DNA of 64,000 nt from CADEED01 sp020442965 (GCA_041395525.1 JAWLAH010000008.1:1-64000); one strand, 5' to 3'; positions 1-9,646 are shown, numbered from the stretch's first letter. Made by a program: numbers and translations. Notes: generated by a model not told the origin, from the sequence alone.

Positions 1-2
1 CG

Positions 3-1973
3 CAGGCATCTTCGGATCTCGAACAGCGGCTGGTCGAGCCGCTCGTGGCGCGGATCTTCGGCAGCTATCCAGAGCTCGAGTATCTTCGCCTGACGCGCGA
101 CGCAAAGCTTCCGCCCAACATTCGCGTGATCGACTTCTTTCTCGAACCGGGCAAGTGGTTGAACTCGCCGGCCGTTCAGCGCGACTATCTGGCTGCTAAC
201 TACACGCACGTGGCCCGAGATCTCGCGGAACGAGACGTCAATGTCATCGCCCAACTGGTCGCCAGTCGCAGCGTAGCGGGCGTTGTCGAGTACAGCCTGG
301 GTTCCAATCCGGACGTCACACTCGACTTGCTCCCGTACGTCGAGCGGCAGCGTGCCGCCGGCCGCGCCATAGTCGTCGTCGGCGCGATTCATGCCGAGAT
401 GCCGTTCATGTTAGGCGCGGCTGTCGTACCCGCGGCAAAATTCGATCTGCTACTGCAACAGCCGCGCTACGACTACCCGTTGTACGCACCGCCGAATCCC
501 GAACTGTCGCTCGTGGATCACGCCATCGGCGTTCATGCCAGCGCACTGGTACGCGATGGCGGCACCCTGCAGATCGGCATCGGCGAGTTGGGCGACGCCC
601 TGTGCTATGCACTCCTTCTGCGTCACCAGCAAAACGCTGAGTATCGTAAGGCACTGCACGACCTTGGGACGGAGCAAAGCGCGACGCTCGTGACCGCCAC
701 CGGTGGTCGCGATGCGTTCCGGGACGGATTGTTTGGTTCAACGGAAATGTTCGTCGATCAGATGCTTGATCTCTTGCGAGCCGGAATTCTGCGACGCAAA
801 GTCTACGACTGGTTGCCTTTGCAAAGAGCGTTGGCGAGCGGCCGCAGCACTGATCGATTCGACGACAGCCTCCTCGCGGCACTCGTTCAGGCGGGCCTCA
901 ATGCACGCCTCAGTGCGGCGGACGTCGGGCAGCTGCGCCACTTCGGCGTTTTCAAATCGGACACGGAGTTCAAGGAAGGCTTGATTCGCAGCGGGACCGG
1001 CGAGTGGTTCGCGGCCGATCTGGCCGACCGCGCGGCGTGCGCAGGCATTGTCGCGCAGTGTTTAGGCACTGAGCTACGTCACGGAACGATCGTGCACGCG
1101 GCTTTCCTGTTGGGCCCGCGCGCGTTCTATGTGGCGCTGAACAATTTGCCCGAATCAGAGCGCGCATTGATCGACATGCGCGGCGTCGGCTACATCAACC
1201 AGCTCTACGGTGATGACTACCTGCTGCGCGTCGCCCAGCGTGCGCACGCTCGGCACGTCAATACCACCATGATGGTGACGACGCTCGGCGCCGCGATCTC
1301 GGATAGCCTCGACGACGGCCGCGTCGTGAGCGGCGTGGGTGGGCAGTACAATTTCGTCGCGATGGCGCATGCGCTACCCGGCGGTCGATCCATTCTATGC
1401 GTGCGCGCGACGCGCACCAAGGACGGCGTGACACGATCCAATATCGTCTCCAAGTATGGTGGCGCGACCATTCCCAGACATCTGCGAGACATCATCATCA
1501 CCGAATACGGCATTGCGGACCTGCGTGGTCGCACCGATGGCGAATGCGCGGCCGCGTTGATTGGCATTGCCGATTCGCGCTTCCAGGATGAGCTGCTGCA
1601 AGCAGCCAAGCGAACCGGAAAATTGCCGCCTGGATTCATACTGCCTGCGCAACATCGCAACAATACGCCTGCCGCGTTGCGTGATTCGTTCCGAACACAC
1701 CGGCGCACCGGACGATTTCCGCCATACCCTTTTGGCACGGACCTTACCAGCGACGAGATACGCCTCGGTGCTGCGCTGCGCTGGCTCGCGAACAATACGA
1801 AAACTCTTGCGAGCAAGATGCAGACGGTTGGCCGTGCGTTCTCGTATCGTCACAACTCCACGTACAATCGCCTACTCACGCGCCTGCAACTCGAATCGCC
1901 ACACTCGTTGGGAGAGCGGGTCATGGCGCGCCTGGTGGAGTACGGGCTCAGGCAAACTGAGAAGCAAGATTGA
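3..1973 (+). CDS. Acetyl-CoA hydrolase / CoA-transferase family protein (5' end cut off)
   Basis: The frame is open from base 3 with no stop and no convincing start, so the beginning of the gene lies outside the window; 656 codons are visible. The C-terminal half carries the acetyl-CoA hydrolase/transferase C domain signature: GVGGQYNF, then a TRSNIVSKYGG stretch and ITEYGIADLRGRTDGE. An upstream GIGELGDAL segment fits the N-terminal CoA-transferase fold. Family members move CoA between carboxylic acids or hydrolyse acyl-CoA through a glutamyl-CoA intermediate. The exact substrate cannot be read from sequence. The stop overlaps the start of the antiporter gene (ATGA), so the gene is translationally coupled to the cation-transport operon, an unusual partner. 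A GTG at 45 is only an internal alternative start. Confidence 0.85.
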   Translation, partial: QASSDLEQRLVEPLVARIFGSYPELEYLRLTRDAKLPPNIRVIDFFLEPGKWLNSPAVQRDYLAANYTHVARDLAERDVNVIAQLVASRSVAGVVEYSLGSNPDVTLDLLPYVERQRAAGRAIVVVGAIHAEMPFMLGAAVVPAAKFDLLLQQPRYDYPLYAPPNPELSLVDHAIGVHASALVRDGGTLQIGIGELGDALCYALLLRHQQNAEYRKALHDLGTEQSATLVTATGGRDAFRDGLFGSTEMFVDQMLDLLRAGILRRKVYDWLPLQRALASGRSTDRFDDSLLAALVQAGLNARLSAADVGQLRHFGVFKSDTEFKEGLIRSGTGEWFAADLADRAACAGIVAQCLGTELRHGTIVHAAFLLGPRAFYVALNNLPESERALIDMRGVGYINQLYGDDYLLRVAQRAHARHVNTTMMVTTLGAAISDSLDDGRVVSGVGGQYNFVAMAHALPGGRSILCVRATRTKDGVTRSNIVSKYGGATIPRHLRDIIITEYGIADLRGRTDGECAAALIGIADSRFQDELLQAAKRTGKLPPGFILPAQHRNNTPAALRDSFRTHRRTGRFPPYPFGTDLTSDEIRLGAALRWLANNTKTLASKMQTVGRAFSYRHNSTYNRLLTRLQLESPHSLGERVMARLVEYGLRQTEKQD

Positions 1974-3052
1974 TGACCGCGGTGCTGCTATTGACCGGCC
2001 TGATCGCCCTCGTTATCGGTGCGGAAGCGCTCGTGCGTGGTGCGACCAAACTCGCGCTGTCGCTCGGCATTTCGCCACTCGTCGTCGGGCTGACCATCGT
2101 TGCGCTCGGCACGAGCGCGCCGGAAATCGCCGTGTCAGTCGGCGCTGCGACACGCGGTGTCACCGATCTGGCAATCGGCAATGTGGTCGGAAGCAATGTC
2201 TTGAACATTCTACTGGTATTGGGCGCATCTGCGCTCATTACGCCTCTGTTGGTGGCACAACAGCTCATTCGACAGGAGGTCCCGATCATGATCGGGGCGT
2301 CGCTCCTGTTGTTCGCACTCGCACTCGACCAGAACATCAGCCGCATGGATGGGTTCCTGTTAGTCATGCTGCTGCTCGCCGACATTGCCTTGCTCATCTG
2401 GCAAAGTCGCCGGGCCAGCGCTACGATCAAGAAGGCCAGCGGGTCCCGATCGCGGCGGCCGACCAAGGCCGCCTGGGATGACCGGGTTCTGGTCCAGGTC
2501 GCATTGGTCGCCGGCGGACTCATTCTACTGATCCTCGGCGCGGACTGGTTTGTGCGCGGCGCGGTCAAGATCGCGGTAGCACTGGGCTTGTCCGAGCTTG
2601 TCGTTGGTCTCACGATCGTTGCGTTCGGCACGTCGCTACCGGAAATTGCCACTTCGTTGCTGGCCGCCGCGCGCGGCGAGCGCGATCTGGCCGTTGGCAA
2701 CGTGATCGGCAGCAACATCATCAATATCCTGGGCTGTCTTGGCTTATCCGCACTGGTAGCCTCGGACGGCATTCCGGTTTCTACGGCCATGCTGAGCTTC
2801 GATCTGCCGGTGATGATCGCCGTCGCTGTCGCCTGTTTGCCGATCTTCTTCACCGGCAACCTGATTTCACGCTGGGAGGGAGGGGTTTTCGTCGCCTACT
2901 ACTGCGCGTACACCGCTTACATCATTCTTGCCGCCCAAGATCATGAGGGCAGCAGTACCTTCGGCTTCGTGATGGCCTGGGTCGTGATTCCGCTCACGGC
3001 TCTGACACTTGCGATCATCAGCTACCGACAGCTGCGGCGGCGATCGGCATGA
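1970..3052 (+). CDS. Calcium/sodium antiporter, CaCA family (YrbG-like)
   Basis: A 360-residue inner-membrane protein with about ten hydrophobic segments in two homologous halves. Each half carries the CaCA alpha repeat: VVGLTIVALGTSAPEIA near residue 40 and VVGLTIVAFGTSLPEIA near residue 215. Each is followed by a GN-[VI]-[VI]-GSN motif. The acidic residue in each GTSxPE is the ion ligand in this family. A polar cytoplasmic loop rich in Lys/Arg (about residues 145-165) separates the halves. Family knowledge says it exchanges Ca2+ for Na+ or H+. It overlaps the upstream CoA-transferase gene by 4 bp and the downstream mrpA gene by 4 bp, so it is the second gene of one cation-homeostasis transcript. 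Confidence 0.93.
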   Translation: MMTAVLLLTGLIALVIGAEALVRGATKLALSLGISPLVVGLTIVALGTSAPEIAVSVGAATRGVTDLAIGNVVGSNVLNILLVLGASALITPLLVAQQLIRQEVPIMIGASLLLFALALDQNISRMDGFLLVMLLLADIALLIWQSRRASATIKKASGSRSRRPTKAAWDDRVLVQVALVAGGLILLILGADWFVRGAVKIAVALGLSELVVGLTIVAFGTSLPEIATSLLAAARGERDLAVGNVIGSNIINILGCLGLSALVASDGIPVSTAMLSFDLPVMIAVAVACLPIFFTGNLISRWEGGVFVAYYCAYTAYIILAAQDHEGSSTFGFVMAWVVIPLTALTLAIISYRQLRRRSA

Positions 3053-5826
3053 TGTTGGCGCTGATCGTTGCGCTACCGTTCCTCGCCGGTGCGCTACTGC
3101 TGGCGGTCACGAATCGCGCACGGTTGTTGTCCGCCGCGATCGCATTCGCGTTCACCGCGGCGGCGGCCGTGCTGCTGGCGGTGCAGATCCCGGATGTTGC
3201 ATCCGGAACCGTGAGCTCGATCGGTTGGGATTGGCTGCCGCTCGACGGCGCGAGACTCGGCTTTCGGCTCGACGGACTCGCTGCGATGTTCGCCGGCATG
3301 GTGCTGATACTTGGCGCCCTGATCATTCTCTACGCTCGCTATTATCTTTCCGAGCGTGATCCGATCGCGCGCTTCTACGCGTTCTTCATGTTGTTCATGG
3401 GCTCCATGCTCGGCGTTGTGTTAGCCGACAACCTCATCCTGCTGGTCGTGTTCTGGGAGCTGACCAGCCTGAGTTCGTTCCTGTTGATCGGCTATTGGCA
3501 GTATCGGAGCGACGCTCGTCAGGGCGCGCGCCTGGCACTCGTCATTACCGGACTCGGCGGCCTCGCGTTGCTCGCTGGCGTTTTGATCATCGGCAACATC
3601 GTCGGCGACTACTCCCTCGACTCGGTACTCGCCGCGGGCGACAAGATTCGGGCCAACCCGCTCTACATTCCGGCGCTGCTATTGGTGCTGCTCGGCGCCT
3701 TCACGAAGTCGGCGCAGTTCCCGTTCCACTTTTGGCTGCCGCATGCGATGGCAGCGCCCACGCCGGTGTCCGCGTATCTGCATTCGGCGACAATGGTCAA
3801 AGCTGGCGTGTTCTTGTTAGCGCGTCTGTATCCGGCGCTCGCCGGCACCGAGGCGTGGTTTTTCATCGTCAGCGCCGCGGGTCTGCTGACCTTGTTGATA
3901 GGCGCGTACACAGCGATCTTTCAACACGATCTCAAGGGTCTGTTGGCGTACTCCACCATCAGCCACCTCGGTCTCATCACACTGCTATTCGGGCTCAATT
4001 CGCCCATGGCGGCCGTCGCCGGTGTGTTCCACATTCTCAATCATGCCACCTTCAAGGCCTCACTCTTCATGGCGGCAGGGATCATTGATCATGAATCTGG
4101 CTCGCGCGACATGCGCAAACTCAACGGCCTGTGGCGCTTGATGCCCATCACGGCGGTGCTCGCGATCGTCGCGTCCGCCGCCATGGCCGGCGTGCCATTG
4201 CTCAATGGTTTCCTGTCCAAGGAATTGTTCTTCGGCGAGGCCCTGGCCCTGGAGGGGCACACGGCACTGGAGTTCGCTGTTCCGTTCATCGCAACGCTGG
4301 CCGCCGCATTCGGAGTCACGTACTCGATGCGCTTCATTCACGATGTCTTCTGGAATGGTGAGCCGAAGGGACTGCCACGCCAGCCGCATGATCCACCGCT
4401 ATGGATGCTGGTACCCGTCGCTATCCTGGTGTGCATTTGCCTGTTAGTCGGAATTGCGCCGAATGCCACCATCGAGCCGATCCTGACGCTGAGCGCCAGC
4501 GCGGTGTTGGGCAGACCGCCGCCCTCTTTCACACTGAAGATCTGGCACGGAGTCAATTGGCCGCTGGCGATGAGCCTGACGGCCATGTTCGCCGGCATTG
4601 GGTTTTATCTACTGTTGCAGCGCCTCTATTCGCTGCATGACATCGTGCATTTGCCACGCGGCGGCAAGGAAATCTACGACGCGTTTATCAAGCGCCTGCT
4701 CGGGCTTGCACGGCGCATCACCGGGCGATTACAGAGCGGGCACCTGCAATATTCGCTTGCGGCAGTCGTTCTGTTCGCCACGACAGCGGCATTGCTGCCA
4801 CTACTCTCGGGTTTTTCGCTGGGATCCGCTCCAGGCACGCCAGTATCGCTGCCCGGATTGCTATTGTGGTTAACGGGCTGCGCCGCAGCATTGGCGGTCG
4901 GATATTGGCACGCCCGGCGCCTCGTCGCCTTGGTGACGATCGGTGTCGTGGGGTTGATCGTGAGCCTGACATTCGCCGCATTCTCCGCGCCGGACCTTGC
5001 CATGACGCAATTGCTGGTAGAAGTCGTCACGGTCATCCTCATGTTGCTGGCGTTGTACTACCTACCGTTGCAATCCCCGCCCGAGCGCAACTCACCACCT
5101 CGCTGGCGCGACGCGACTTTGGCGGCTGTCGCTGGCGCGGGCATTTCTGCCGTTACCTATGCGATGCTGACTCGACCAGTTGATTCGATATCAGGCTATT
5201 TTCTAGAGAAATCGCTGCCGGAAGCATTCGGGACGAACGTCGTCAATGTGATACTCGTGGATTTCCGGGCGCTCGATACTTTGGGTGAAATAGCCGTCGT
5301 CGCAATCGCTGCACTCATCGTTGCAGGACTATTGCGGACCATCCTGCCGCGCGTTGTGCCCGAGCAGCCAGAAGCCGGTACGTACGCGCCGGTTTCGCTT
5401 TTTCTGGAGTTTCTCGCGCGAATCTTGCTGCCGCTGGCGCTGCTCGTGTCGCTGCACATGTTTTTGCGGGGCCACAATCAGCCTGGCGGTGGGTTCATCG
5501 CTGGTCTGATCATTGCGGTCGCCTTGTTAGTCCCCTATCTGGCGAGTGGTGCCAGGGTCATCGAATCACGCATTCCACTCAACTACGAAGCGATCTGTGG
5601 AGCTGGCCTCGTGATTGCGGCGCTGACGGGCGCCGGCAGCTTTATGTTCGCCCACCCTTTTCTCACCAGTTCCTATTGGGCACTCGATCTGCCATTCCTC
5701 GGCAAGATCTCGTTTGCCAGCGCGATGCTCTTCGATCTCGGCGTGTACCTGACCGTGTTCGGCGGCGTGATGCTCGCGCTGGTGCGATTCGGCAAGATCA
5801 ATGCGCCCAGCCGGGAGTACCGCTAG
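3049..5826 (+). CDS. mrpA: Na+/H+ antiporter Mrp/Mnh subunit A fused to subunit B
   Basis: A 925-residue, highly hydrophobic protein. The N-terminal ~500 residues are NuoL-like (proton-translocating quinone oxidoreductase family), with FWELTSLSSF near residue 130 and KSAQFPFHFWLPHAMAAPTP near residue 225; the Glu and Lys there belong to the ion path in homologues. A middle segment around residues 620-700 matches the MrpA C-terminal region. The last ~145 residues are MnhB-like (LHMFLRGHNQPGGGFIAGL), so A and B are fused, as in PhaAB-type operons. The complex uses the proton gradient to expel Na+ (or K+). Two consecutive ATG codons (3049 and 3052) could each start it; the first overlaps the antiporter stop. 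Confidence 0.95.
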   Translation: MMLALIVALPFLAGALLLAVTNRARLLSAAIAFAFTAAAAVLLAVQIPDVASGTVSSIGWDWLPLDGARLGFRLDGLAAMFAGMVLILGALIILYARYYLSERDPIARFYAFFMLFMGSMLGVVLADNLILLVVFWELTSLSSFLLIGYWQYRSDARQGARLALVITGLGGLALLAGVLIIGNIVGDYSLDSVLAAGDKIRANPLYIPALLLVLLGAFTKSAQFPFHFWLPHAMAAPTPVSAYLHSATMVKAGVFLLARLYPALAGTEAWFFIVSAAGLLTLLIGAYTAIFQHDLKGLLAYSTISHLGLITLLFGLNSPMAAVAGVFHILNHATFKASLFMAAGIIDHESGSRDMRKLNGLWRLMPITAVLAIVASAAMAGVPLLNGFLSKELFFGEALALEGHTALEFAVPFIATLAAAFGVTYSMRFIHDVFWNGEPKGLPRQPHDPPLWMLVPVAILVCICLLVGIAPNATIEPILTLSASAVLGRPPPSFTLKIWHGVNWPLAMSLTAMFAGIGFYLLLQRLYSLHDIVHLPRGGKEIYDAFIKRLLGLARRITGRLQSGHLQYSLAAVVLFATTAALLPLLSGFSLGSAPGTPVSLPGLLLWLTGCAAALAVGYWHARRLVALVTIGVVGLIVSLTFAAFSAPDLAMTQLLVEVVTVILMLLALYYLPLQSPPERNSPPRWRDATLAAVAGAGISAVTYAMLTRPVDSISGYFLEKSLPEAFGTNVVNVILVDFRALDTLGEIAVVAIAALIVAGLLRTILPRVVPEQPEAGTYAPVSLFLEFLARILLPLALLVSLHMFLRGHNQPGGGFIAGLIIAVALLVPYLASGARVIESRIPLNYEAICGAGLVIAALTGAGSFMFAHPFLTSSYWALDLPFLGKISFASAMLFDLGVYLTVFGGVMLALVRFGKINAPSREYR

Positions 5827-6170
5827 TGGAACTGCTGCTCTCGAGTGGCATTGGTTTGCTGACGGCGGTCGGGATCTATCTGGTGCTGCGGGCGCGTACC
5901 TTCGACCTGGTGCTGGGCCTGACGCTGCTCTCGTATGCAGTCAACCTGTTCATTTTCGCGTCGGGACGTCTTGTCATCGGCAAGGCGCCAATCATCAGCA
6001 CAACAATCACGCCGACCCTTGCCAACTTCGCCGACCCCTTGCCGCAAGCGCTGGTGCTCACAGCGATCGTCATTGGCTTTGCCATGACGGCGGTCCTGCT
6101 CGTGCTGTCGGTCCGCGGTTATGCCGATCACGGTACCGATCAGGTGGACGGGCGAGAACCGCGCGCATGA
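5826..6170 (+). CDS. mrpC: Na+/H+ antiporter Mrp subunit C
   Basis: A 114-residue, three-helix NuoK-like membrane subunit. The start chosen is GTG at 5826, which shares one base with the mrpA TAG stop and gives the normal MrpC length; an open frame continues upstream but only inside mrpA. Helices run at about residues 3-20, 27-46 and 72-97. PLPQALVLTAIVIGFA in the third helix is the conserved NuoK/MrpC signature. It is a structural part of the Mrp antiporter membrane domain. Its stop overlaps the mrpD start (ATGA). Confidence 0.95.
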   Translation: MELLLSSGIGLLTAVGIYLVLRARTFDLVLGLTLLSYAVNLFIFASGRLVIGKAPIISTTITPTLANFADPLPQALVLTAIVIGFAMTAVLLVLSVRGYADHGTDQVDGREPRA

Positions 6171-7726
6171 CGCACTTGCCGGCGCTTCCGATTCTTGTCC
6201 CGCTGTTGATGGGCGGCCTGCTCGTTGCGCTGCGCTCACTGCCGCCGGCGCTGCATCGGACTGCCGCTGGCCTCACGATCCTCGCAGTACTGACGATCGT
6301 GCTGTTACTGGCCAGCGCGACGGCCGATGGAACCGTGCTCGCCTACATCGCGGGTAACTGGTCAGCGCCGTTTGGCATTGCTCTGGCGGTCGACCGTCTG
6401 ACCGTCGTGATGCTATTGCTCGCGACGATCGCTGTACTTGCGTGTTTTTGCAGTGCGACCGATGGCGAAGACGCGCAAGCACCGCACTTTCACGCCCTGC
6501 TCTGCTTGCAGCTCGCAGGTCTGTGCGGTGCGTTCCTCACGGCCGATCTGTTCAATCTCTTCGTCTTCTTCGAGTTGCTGCTGATTTCCTCCTATGGGCT
6601 GCTCCTGAACGCTCACGGCGGCGAGCGTGTCACCGCAACGACTCACTACTTGGTGGTCAATCTCGTCGGCTCTGCGCTCTTCCTCATTAGCGTCGCGTTG
6701 CTGTACGGCGTCACCGGCACGCTGAATCTCGCAGATCTTGCGCGCCGTTTACCGTTGCTTTCCTCGACCGACCTACCGCTGGCACAAGTCGGCCTGGCGC
6801 TGCTGCTGGTCGTGTTCGGCATCAAGGCGGCCATGGCGCCGCTCTACTTTTGGCTGCCGGGCACCTATCATGCCGCGTCCGCGCCGGTAGCCGCGCTGTT
6901 CGCGGTGTTCACCAAGATAGGCGTGTATTGCATCGCGCGCGTTTTCAATACCCTGAGCGGCAGCCCCGCAGCACTCGAGCTTGTTACGCGCTCGCTGTTG
7001 CCATTGGGACTAGTGACTCTGGTGTTAGGCACTCTGGGCGTGCTGGCGGCGCGTGACCTGCGTGCCCTGGCGGCATCATTGATCATCGTATCGAGCGGTA
7101 CTCTGCTCGCCGCCTTCGGATTCTTCTCGGTCGGCACGACCGCGACAGCACTGTTCTACCTGGCGAACAGCACCTTGGCCGGCGCCGCATTCTTCCTCGT
7201 CGCAAGCCTGGTGCGGCTGGCGCGAGCGGAGCACGAGGATCACTTGAACATCGGTACGCCCCTGCTGCGCAGCGGCATGCTCGGCGCCTTGTTTGTCGCC
7301 AGTGCCATGACATCCGCAGGACTACCGCCGACTTCCGGGTTTGTCGCGAAACTTGGGCTACTCACGGCGAGTGCACGCGAAATATCGGGCTATTGGTTCT
7401 GGGCAATCTTGTTGACGAGCAGCGTTGTGATACTCGTCGCGCTGGCGCGCAGCGGCAGCCTGATTTTCTGGCGCCCGATGACAGCGGAACACCTGCGGCT
7501 TGCATCCGCCAACGCAGCGCTCGGTCGCACGGCAGCGACCGAAGCATTACGCGTATCGCGAGGAACGACAGCCGCCGTCGTCTTGTTGCTGGTCTGCGGG
7601 GCTGCGCTCACGGTGTACGCCGCACCCGTGCAGCGCTACCTGAGCGCCGCCGCGATCTCGCTCGCGGCGCCAACGAGATATATTGATGCGATATTCTCCG
7701 TCGTCCCAGTGGAGCGTCGCCCATGA
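6167..7726 (+). CDS. mrpD: Na+/H+ antiporter Mrp subunit D
   Basis: A 519-residue NuoN/NuoM-like proton-translocating subunit with about 14 membrane segments. FVFFELLLISSYGLLL near residue 135 and GIKAAMAPLYFWLPGTYHAA near residue 225 carry the Glu and Lys typical of this fold. The start at ATG 6167 overlaps the mrpC stop. The frame stays open further upstream but would read through mrpC and give an implausible Arg/Ala-rich leader. With subunit A it forms the paired antiporter-like modules of Mrp. It overlaps mrpE by 4 bp. Confidence 0.95.
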   Translation: MTHLPALPILVPLLMGGLLVALRSLPPALHRTAAGLTILAVLTIVLLLASATADGTVLAYIAGNWSAPFGIALAVDRLTVVMLLLATIAVLACFCSATDGEDAQAPHFHALLCLQLAGLCGAFLTADLFNLFVFFELLLISSYGLLLNAHGGERVTATTHYLVVNLVGSALFLISVALLYGVTGTLNLADLARRLPLLSSTDLPLAQVGLALLLVVFGIKAAMAPLYFWLPGTYHAASAPVAALFAVFTKIGVYCIARVFNTLSGSPAALELVTRSLLPLGLVTLVLGTLGVLAARDLRALAASLIIVSSGTLLAAFGFFSVGTTATALFYLANSTLAGAAFFLVASLVRLARAEHEDHLNIGTPLLRSGMLGALFVASAMTSAGLPPTSGFVAKLGLLTASAREISGYWFWAILLTSSVVILVALARSGSLIFWRPMTAEHLRLASANAALGRTAATEALRVSRGTTAAVVLLLVCGAALTVYAAPVQRYLSAAAISLAAPTRYIDAIFSVVPVERRP

Positions 7727-8226
7727 AGCGCTGGCTGCCCACGCCCTACATGAGCCTGACGATTCTGACGTTCTGGCTATTGCTCAGCAGCAGCGTAGAA
7801 CCAGCGCAACTGCTGCTCGGCCTATTGTTAGCGATCCTGCTGCCGATTGCGCTACGCGCATTCTGGCCGCCGGCCGGTCGCATCAGCAATCCCGGCGTCA
7901 TCGTCCTGCTCGTCGGGCGGGTGCTGCTCGACATCGTGGTCGCCAGCATCGATATTGCACGCCGCATACTCGGCCCCGAGCGTGACTTGGAACCGCGATT
8001 CATCTGGGTGCCGATTGATCTGCAGAACCCGCTCGCGATCGAAGCGCTCGCCGGCATCGTCACGCTGACACCCGGTACCTTGACCGCAGACGTCACCGCG
8101 GATCGACGCTATCTACTGGTGCATGCGTTCGATGTCGATGATGAGGCGGCTGTCATTGCACAGATTCGCAGTCGCTACGAAGCACCGCTCAGCAAAATCT
8201 TCCCGGCTGGCGACGAGCCCACCTGA
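7723..8226 (+). CDS. mrpE: Na+/H+ antiporter Mrp subunit E
   Basis: A 167-residue protein with two N-terminal membrane segments (about residues 10-45 and 62-80) and a soluble C-terminal domain. It contains the MrpE-type VTLTPGTLTADV segment near residue 110 and the LLVHAFDVDDE stretch that follows it in this family. The start overlaps the mrpD stop (ATGA) and the stop overlaps the mrpF start (TGATGA). MrpE has no respiratory complex I homologue and is required for assembly or activity of the antiporter. Confidence 0.95.
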   Translation: MKRWLPTPYMSLTILTFWLLLSSSVEPAQLLLGLLLAILLPIALRAFWPPAGRISNPGVIVLLVGRVLLDIVVASIDIARRILGPERDLEPRFIWVPIDLQNPLAIEALAGIVTLTPGTLTADVTADRRYLLVHAFDVDDEAAVIAQIRSRYEAPLSKIFPAGDEPT

Positions 8227-8495
8227 TGATCATCATCGCCGCCAACATCGCCCTGACCTTGCTTGCGATCGCGATGCTGCTCTGCTTGACGCGCTTGCTG
8301 CGTGGCCCCGAAATTGCCGATCGCATTCTCGCGCTGGACACTCTCTACGTGAATGCGCTCGCCATGATCATCGTGTTAGGTATCCGGCTCCAGAGTCCAG
8401 TCTATTTCGAATTGGCACTGATCGTCGGCATGCTGGGATTCGTTGGCACCGTGGTGTTCTCGAAGTATCTCATCCGTGGCGACATCATCGACTGA
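8226..8495 (+). CDS. mrpF: Na+/H+ antiporter Mrp subunit F
   Basis: An 89-residue protein with three hydrophobic helices. It shows the MrpF pattern: an RLLRGPEIADRILALDTL segment after helix 1, then a short helix and a final helix ending in GTVVFSKYLIRGD. The start shares a base with the mrpE stop. It is a small membrane subunit of the Mrp complex. Confidence 0.94.
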   Translation: MIIIAANIALTLLAIAMLLCLTRLLRGPEIADRILALDTLYVNALAMIIVLGIRLQSPVYFELALIVGMLGFVGTVVFSKYLIRGDIID

Positions 8496-8507
8496 GGACG
8501 GTCCATT

Positions 8508-8861
8508 ATGCTACCTACCATTGTAGGATCGATGTTCGAAGTCATTATCGCCGCGCTACTGCTCGTTGGCTCGAGCATTGCGTTGATCGGATCTTACGGT
8601 CTAGCGAAACTTGGTGATTTCTACCTGCGGCTGCACGGCCCGGCCAAGGCGACCACCATGGGCGTCGGCAGCACATTGCTCGCCTCGAGCTTGTATTTCT
8701 CCGTGTTTCACTCCGGCATCAGCGCGCGTGAGGTGCTCGTGGCCGCTCTGCTGTTCATGTCGGCACCCGTGAGTGTGCACATGCTCGTCAAGGCGGTGCT
8801 GAAGAACGAACACGATCGCAAGCGTATGCCGCCGTCCCGACCTGATGCCAAGGCAAGCTAG
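8508..8861 (+). CDS. mrpG: Na+/H+ antiporter Mrp subunit G
   Basis: A 117-residue protein with three membrane helices and the MrpG signature LGDFYLRLHGPAKATTMGV at about residues 36-54. A GAGGA element sits 10 bases before ATG 8508; ATG 8532 is an alternative that removes eight residues. It is the last gene of the A(B)CDEFG set, so the operon is complete and should be functional. Only 13 bases separate it from the convergent VOC gene, and I see no clear hairpin terminator there. Confidence 0.94.
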   Translation: MLPTIVGSMFEVIIAALLLVGSSIALIGSYGLAKLGDFYLRLHGPAKATTMGVGSTLLASSLYFSVFHSGISAREVLVAALLFMSAPVSVHMLVKAVLKNEHDRKRMPPSRPDAKAS

Positions 8862-8874
8862 TGTGATTCGCTAA

Positions 8875-9504
8875 CTACTGCAGCCGCTCGCGCAGCTCTT
8901 TGGCGTCCTTCGGCCGTGTGTCCGCAGCAGCGTCCGCGGGCTTGTCCATGCCAGCCGCAGACCCTAACAGCTTGTTCAGCTCGATGAAGTTCCCGTCGGC
9001 ATCCCAGATGGCGCTGAACAACACCGGAATCTTGCCCTGCCCACCGGGAGCCGGATACTCGATCGGCGTCGGCCTGGTCGCCACCTTGACGTTAGGTGCG
9101 GCCTCGATCGCAGCAAAACGCTCATCCAGATCGGCAATATTCATGACAACGATGGTCTGTCCCGGCATCGCTTTACCGAACTTTGGTTCGGGCTGTGGCG
9201 GAATATCGAGTCGCTGCATCAGGCCCAGTGCACCGATAAATGTGTCGTTAGCGCGTAGCAATACCAGTCGAATCGTTGGCGGCTTGCGCTCGCCATCCGC
9301 GGCGGTTCCGCCGCCGATCAGCTCATCGTAGATCACCTTCAGGCCGAGCGCGTCGCGATAGAGCGGCAAAGACTTGTCGATATCGCGGACGACGAACGTC
9401 GTGCGTCGAATATCGACCGGGATACGACTATCTTCCGGCACGGGTGCGGCCGGCGCGGCGGCGGAGCAAATCATCCACAAAGCGGCAACCAGTACGGTTT
9501 TCAC
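8875..9504 (-). CDS. Exported VOC (glyoxalase/dioxygenase fold) family protein
   Basis: A 209-residue protein from a GTG start at 9504, chosen because it opens a clear Sec signal peptide (hydrophobic VLVAALWMICSAAAPAA). The open frame continues upstream, but that extension has no signal or domain character. The mature part begins with the VOC pattern RRTTFVVRDIDKSLPLYRD followed by LGLKVIYDE. The second half module has IWDADGNFIELNK, giving the metal-ligand Glu expected near the end of a VOC module. The substrate is unknown. The C-terminal 25 residues are charged and probably disordered. It stands alone, convergent with mrpG and divergent from the UbiD-like gene. Confidence 0.8.
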   Translation of the reverse strand: MKTVLVAALWMICSAAAPAAPVPEDSRIPVDIRRTTFVVRDIDKSLPLYRDALGLKVIYDELIGGGTAADGERKPPTIRLVLLRANDTFIGALGLMQRLDIPPQPEPKFGKAMPGQTIVVMNIADLDERFAAIEAAPNVKVATRPTPIEYPAPGGQGKIPVLFSAIWDADGNFIELNKLLGSAAGMDKPADAAADTRPKDAKELRERLQ

Positions 9505-9646
9505 GTCGCCAGAATAACAGTCTGCAACTCGCGCAGGCGATCCCTCACTCGCTGACGGGTATCCAGCGCCCACCTGGCGGCACGATTGCGCTTTACCCGA
9601 CCGACCAGAGATGTCACTTTCGGACATCAGCCGCTGGAGTTGGACC

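Noticed and set aside
1948..2859. A 303-codon minus-strand open frame over the Ca2+/Na+ antiporter
   Set aside because: It mirrors a conserved plus-strand gene; its translation is Ser/Thr/Arg/Ala-rich with no domain.
5801..6166. Upstream extension of mrpD
   Set aside because: It would read through mrpC in another frame and gives an Arg/Ala-rich leader; ATG 6167 overlaps the mrpC stop as in the rest of the operon.
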